This document shows, piece after piece, positions 63,702 through 64,000 of a stretch of 64,000 nt of DNA; positions within the stretch are counted from its first letter, which is position 1; each line of letters begins with the position of its first letter. The position numbers and the translations under genes are program-made. The DNA comes from Rugamonas apoptosis (GTDB taxonomy: Bacteria > Pseudomonadota > Gammaproteobacteria > Burkholderiales > Burkholderiaceae_D), in NCBI RefSeq assembly GCF_014042355.1, contig NZ_JACEZU010000004.1, positions 366,455 to 430,454 of the forward strand. The letters run 5' to 3'. The notes under the pieces are model-generated. The model had not been told where the DNA came from. It saw only the letters and a list, made by a program, of their open reading frames with translations, and made no database searches.

Positions 63702-64000
63702 TCAGACCCGTCCGGCCAGGCGCGCCATCACGGCCACCGCGTGGTCGATCTGCTCCCGGGTATGGCCGGCATTCATCATGAAGCGCAAGCGGGCCTGGCC
63801 CAGCGGCGCGGCCGGGAACTGGATCGCATCGACGTGGATACCCTCCTTACGCAATGCCTGGGCATGGCGCTGGCACTGGGCCGCGTCGCCGATCAGCACC
63901 GGCACGATGGGGGTGGCCGTGGACAGGATCTGGTAGCCCAGTGGCGCCATGCGCTCGACGAAATAACGCTGGTTGTCCCACAGGCGCTGGCGGCGCTGCG
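63702..64000 (-). CDS. AONS/KBL-type PLP aminotransferase, C-terminal fragment
   Basis: The frame is open to the window end and reads LWDNQRYFVERMAPLGYQI, then STATPIVPVLIGD, and AALGQARLRF-like PAAPLGQARLRFMMNAGHT before the stop. This is the C-terminal domain of the alpha-oxoamine synthase family (BioF, KBL, serine palmitoyltransferase). The Arg in RLRFMMNAGHT binds the substrate carboxylate. The start and the PLP Lys lie beyond the window, so the exact enzyme cannot be named. Confidence 0.85.
   Translation of the reverse strand, partial: QRRQRLWDNQRYFVERMAPLGYQILSTATPIVPVLIGDAAQCQRHAQALRKEGIHVDAIQFPAAPLGQARLRFMMNAGHTREQIDHAVAVMARLAGRV

Overview
This is a GC-rich chromosomal window of a beta-proteobacterium, most likely Oxalobacteraceae (Massilia / Duganella / Janthinobacterium type). 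The assignment rests on an MSHA-type pilus locus, three PEP-CTERM proteins (two of them FxDxF-like), a DUF4214/RTX-like secreted protein, a DUF1800-DUF1501 pair and the overall gene style. No marker gene fixes the species. Nothing here was checked against a database; all family calls come from reading motifs.

Layout. 1-11.3 kb: an MSHA-type type IV pilus operon on the + strand, with the mshL 3' end, an mshN-like TPR gene, mshE, mshG, three genes shaped like mshI/J/K (PilMN/PilO/PilP), two paralogous prepilins, an ABC-2 permease without ATPase, a TPR-like protein and a main-type pilin. 11.4-20.5 kb: an APH-like kinase and a PimC/PimD-like acyl-CoA dehydrogenase pair, separated by a very large hybrid histidine kinase coupled to a response regulator-diguanylate cyclase. 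20.7-28.2 kb: a DUF4214/RTX-like surface protein, an NHL-propeller/M23 fusion, a short non-coding interval that may hold a small RNA, and the tail-specific protease prc. 28.4-32.9 kb: an M50-like protein, thymidine kinase, a cbs-cgl reverse transsulfuration operon and a YbaK-type deacylase. 32.9-40.5 kb: a penicillin/AHL acylase, an orphan ParB-like protein, trhP (yegQ), a solute-binding protein and membrane proteins. 40.8-44.6 kb: DUF1800-DUF1501 and a PEP-CTERM protein.

44.6-46.7 kb is the accessory-looking part. It is AT-richer and starts at a tRNA-Leu(UAA) gene that is preceded by a decayed tRNA-Leu fragment. It carries a translationally coupled two-gene unit (unknown 92-aa protein plus HTH protein) with a perfect 20-bp palindrome upstream, an orphan 72-aa gene, and one of two paralogous 63-aa proteins; the other copy lies at 39.8 kb.

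46.7-51.8 kb is a likely lysine / 2-oxoadipate catabolic cluster: APC permease, FAD-linked D-2-hydroxyglutarate dehydrogenase-like enzyme, DUF1338 (HglS-like) 2-oxoadipate dioxygenase, and a divergent LysR regulator. 52-60.5 kb holds a TonB-dependent receptor, a copper-type cluster (His/Cys-rich protein, TolC-like lipoprotein, multicopper oxidase), a perfect FNR/ANR box before an outer-membrane protein and TlpA thioredoxin pair, and a YcgR-like PilZ protein. 60.5-64 kb holds a REP-like palindrome, a second APC permease, two FxDxF-type PEP-CTERM proteins and the 3' end of an AONS/KBL-type aminotransferase.

Cyclic di-GMP recurs: MshE (N-terminal MshEN-like domain), the GGEEF cyclase and the PilZ protein are all linked to pilus or surface behaviour.
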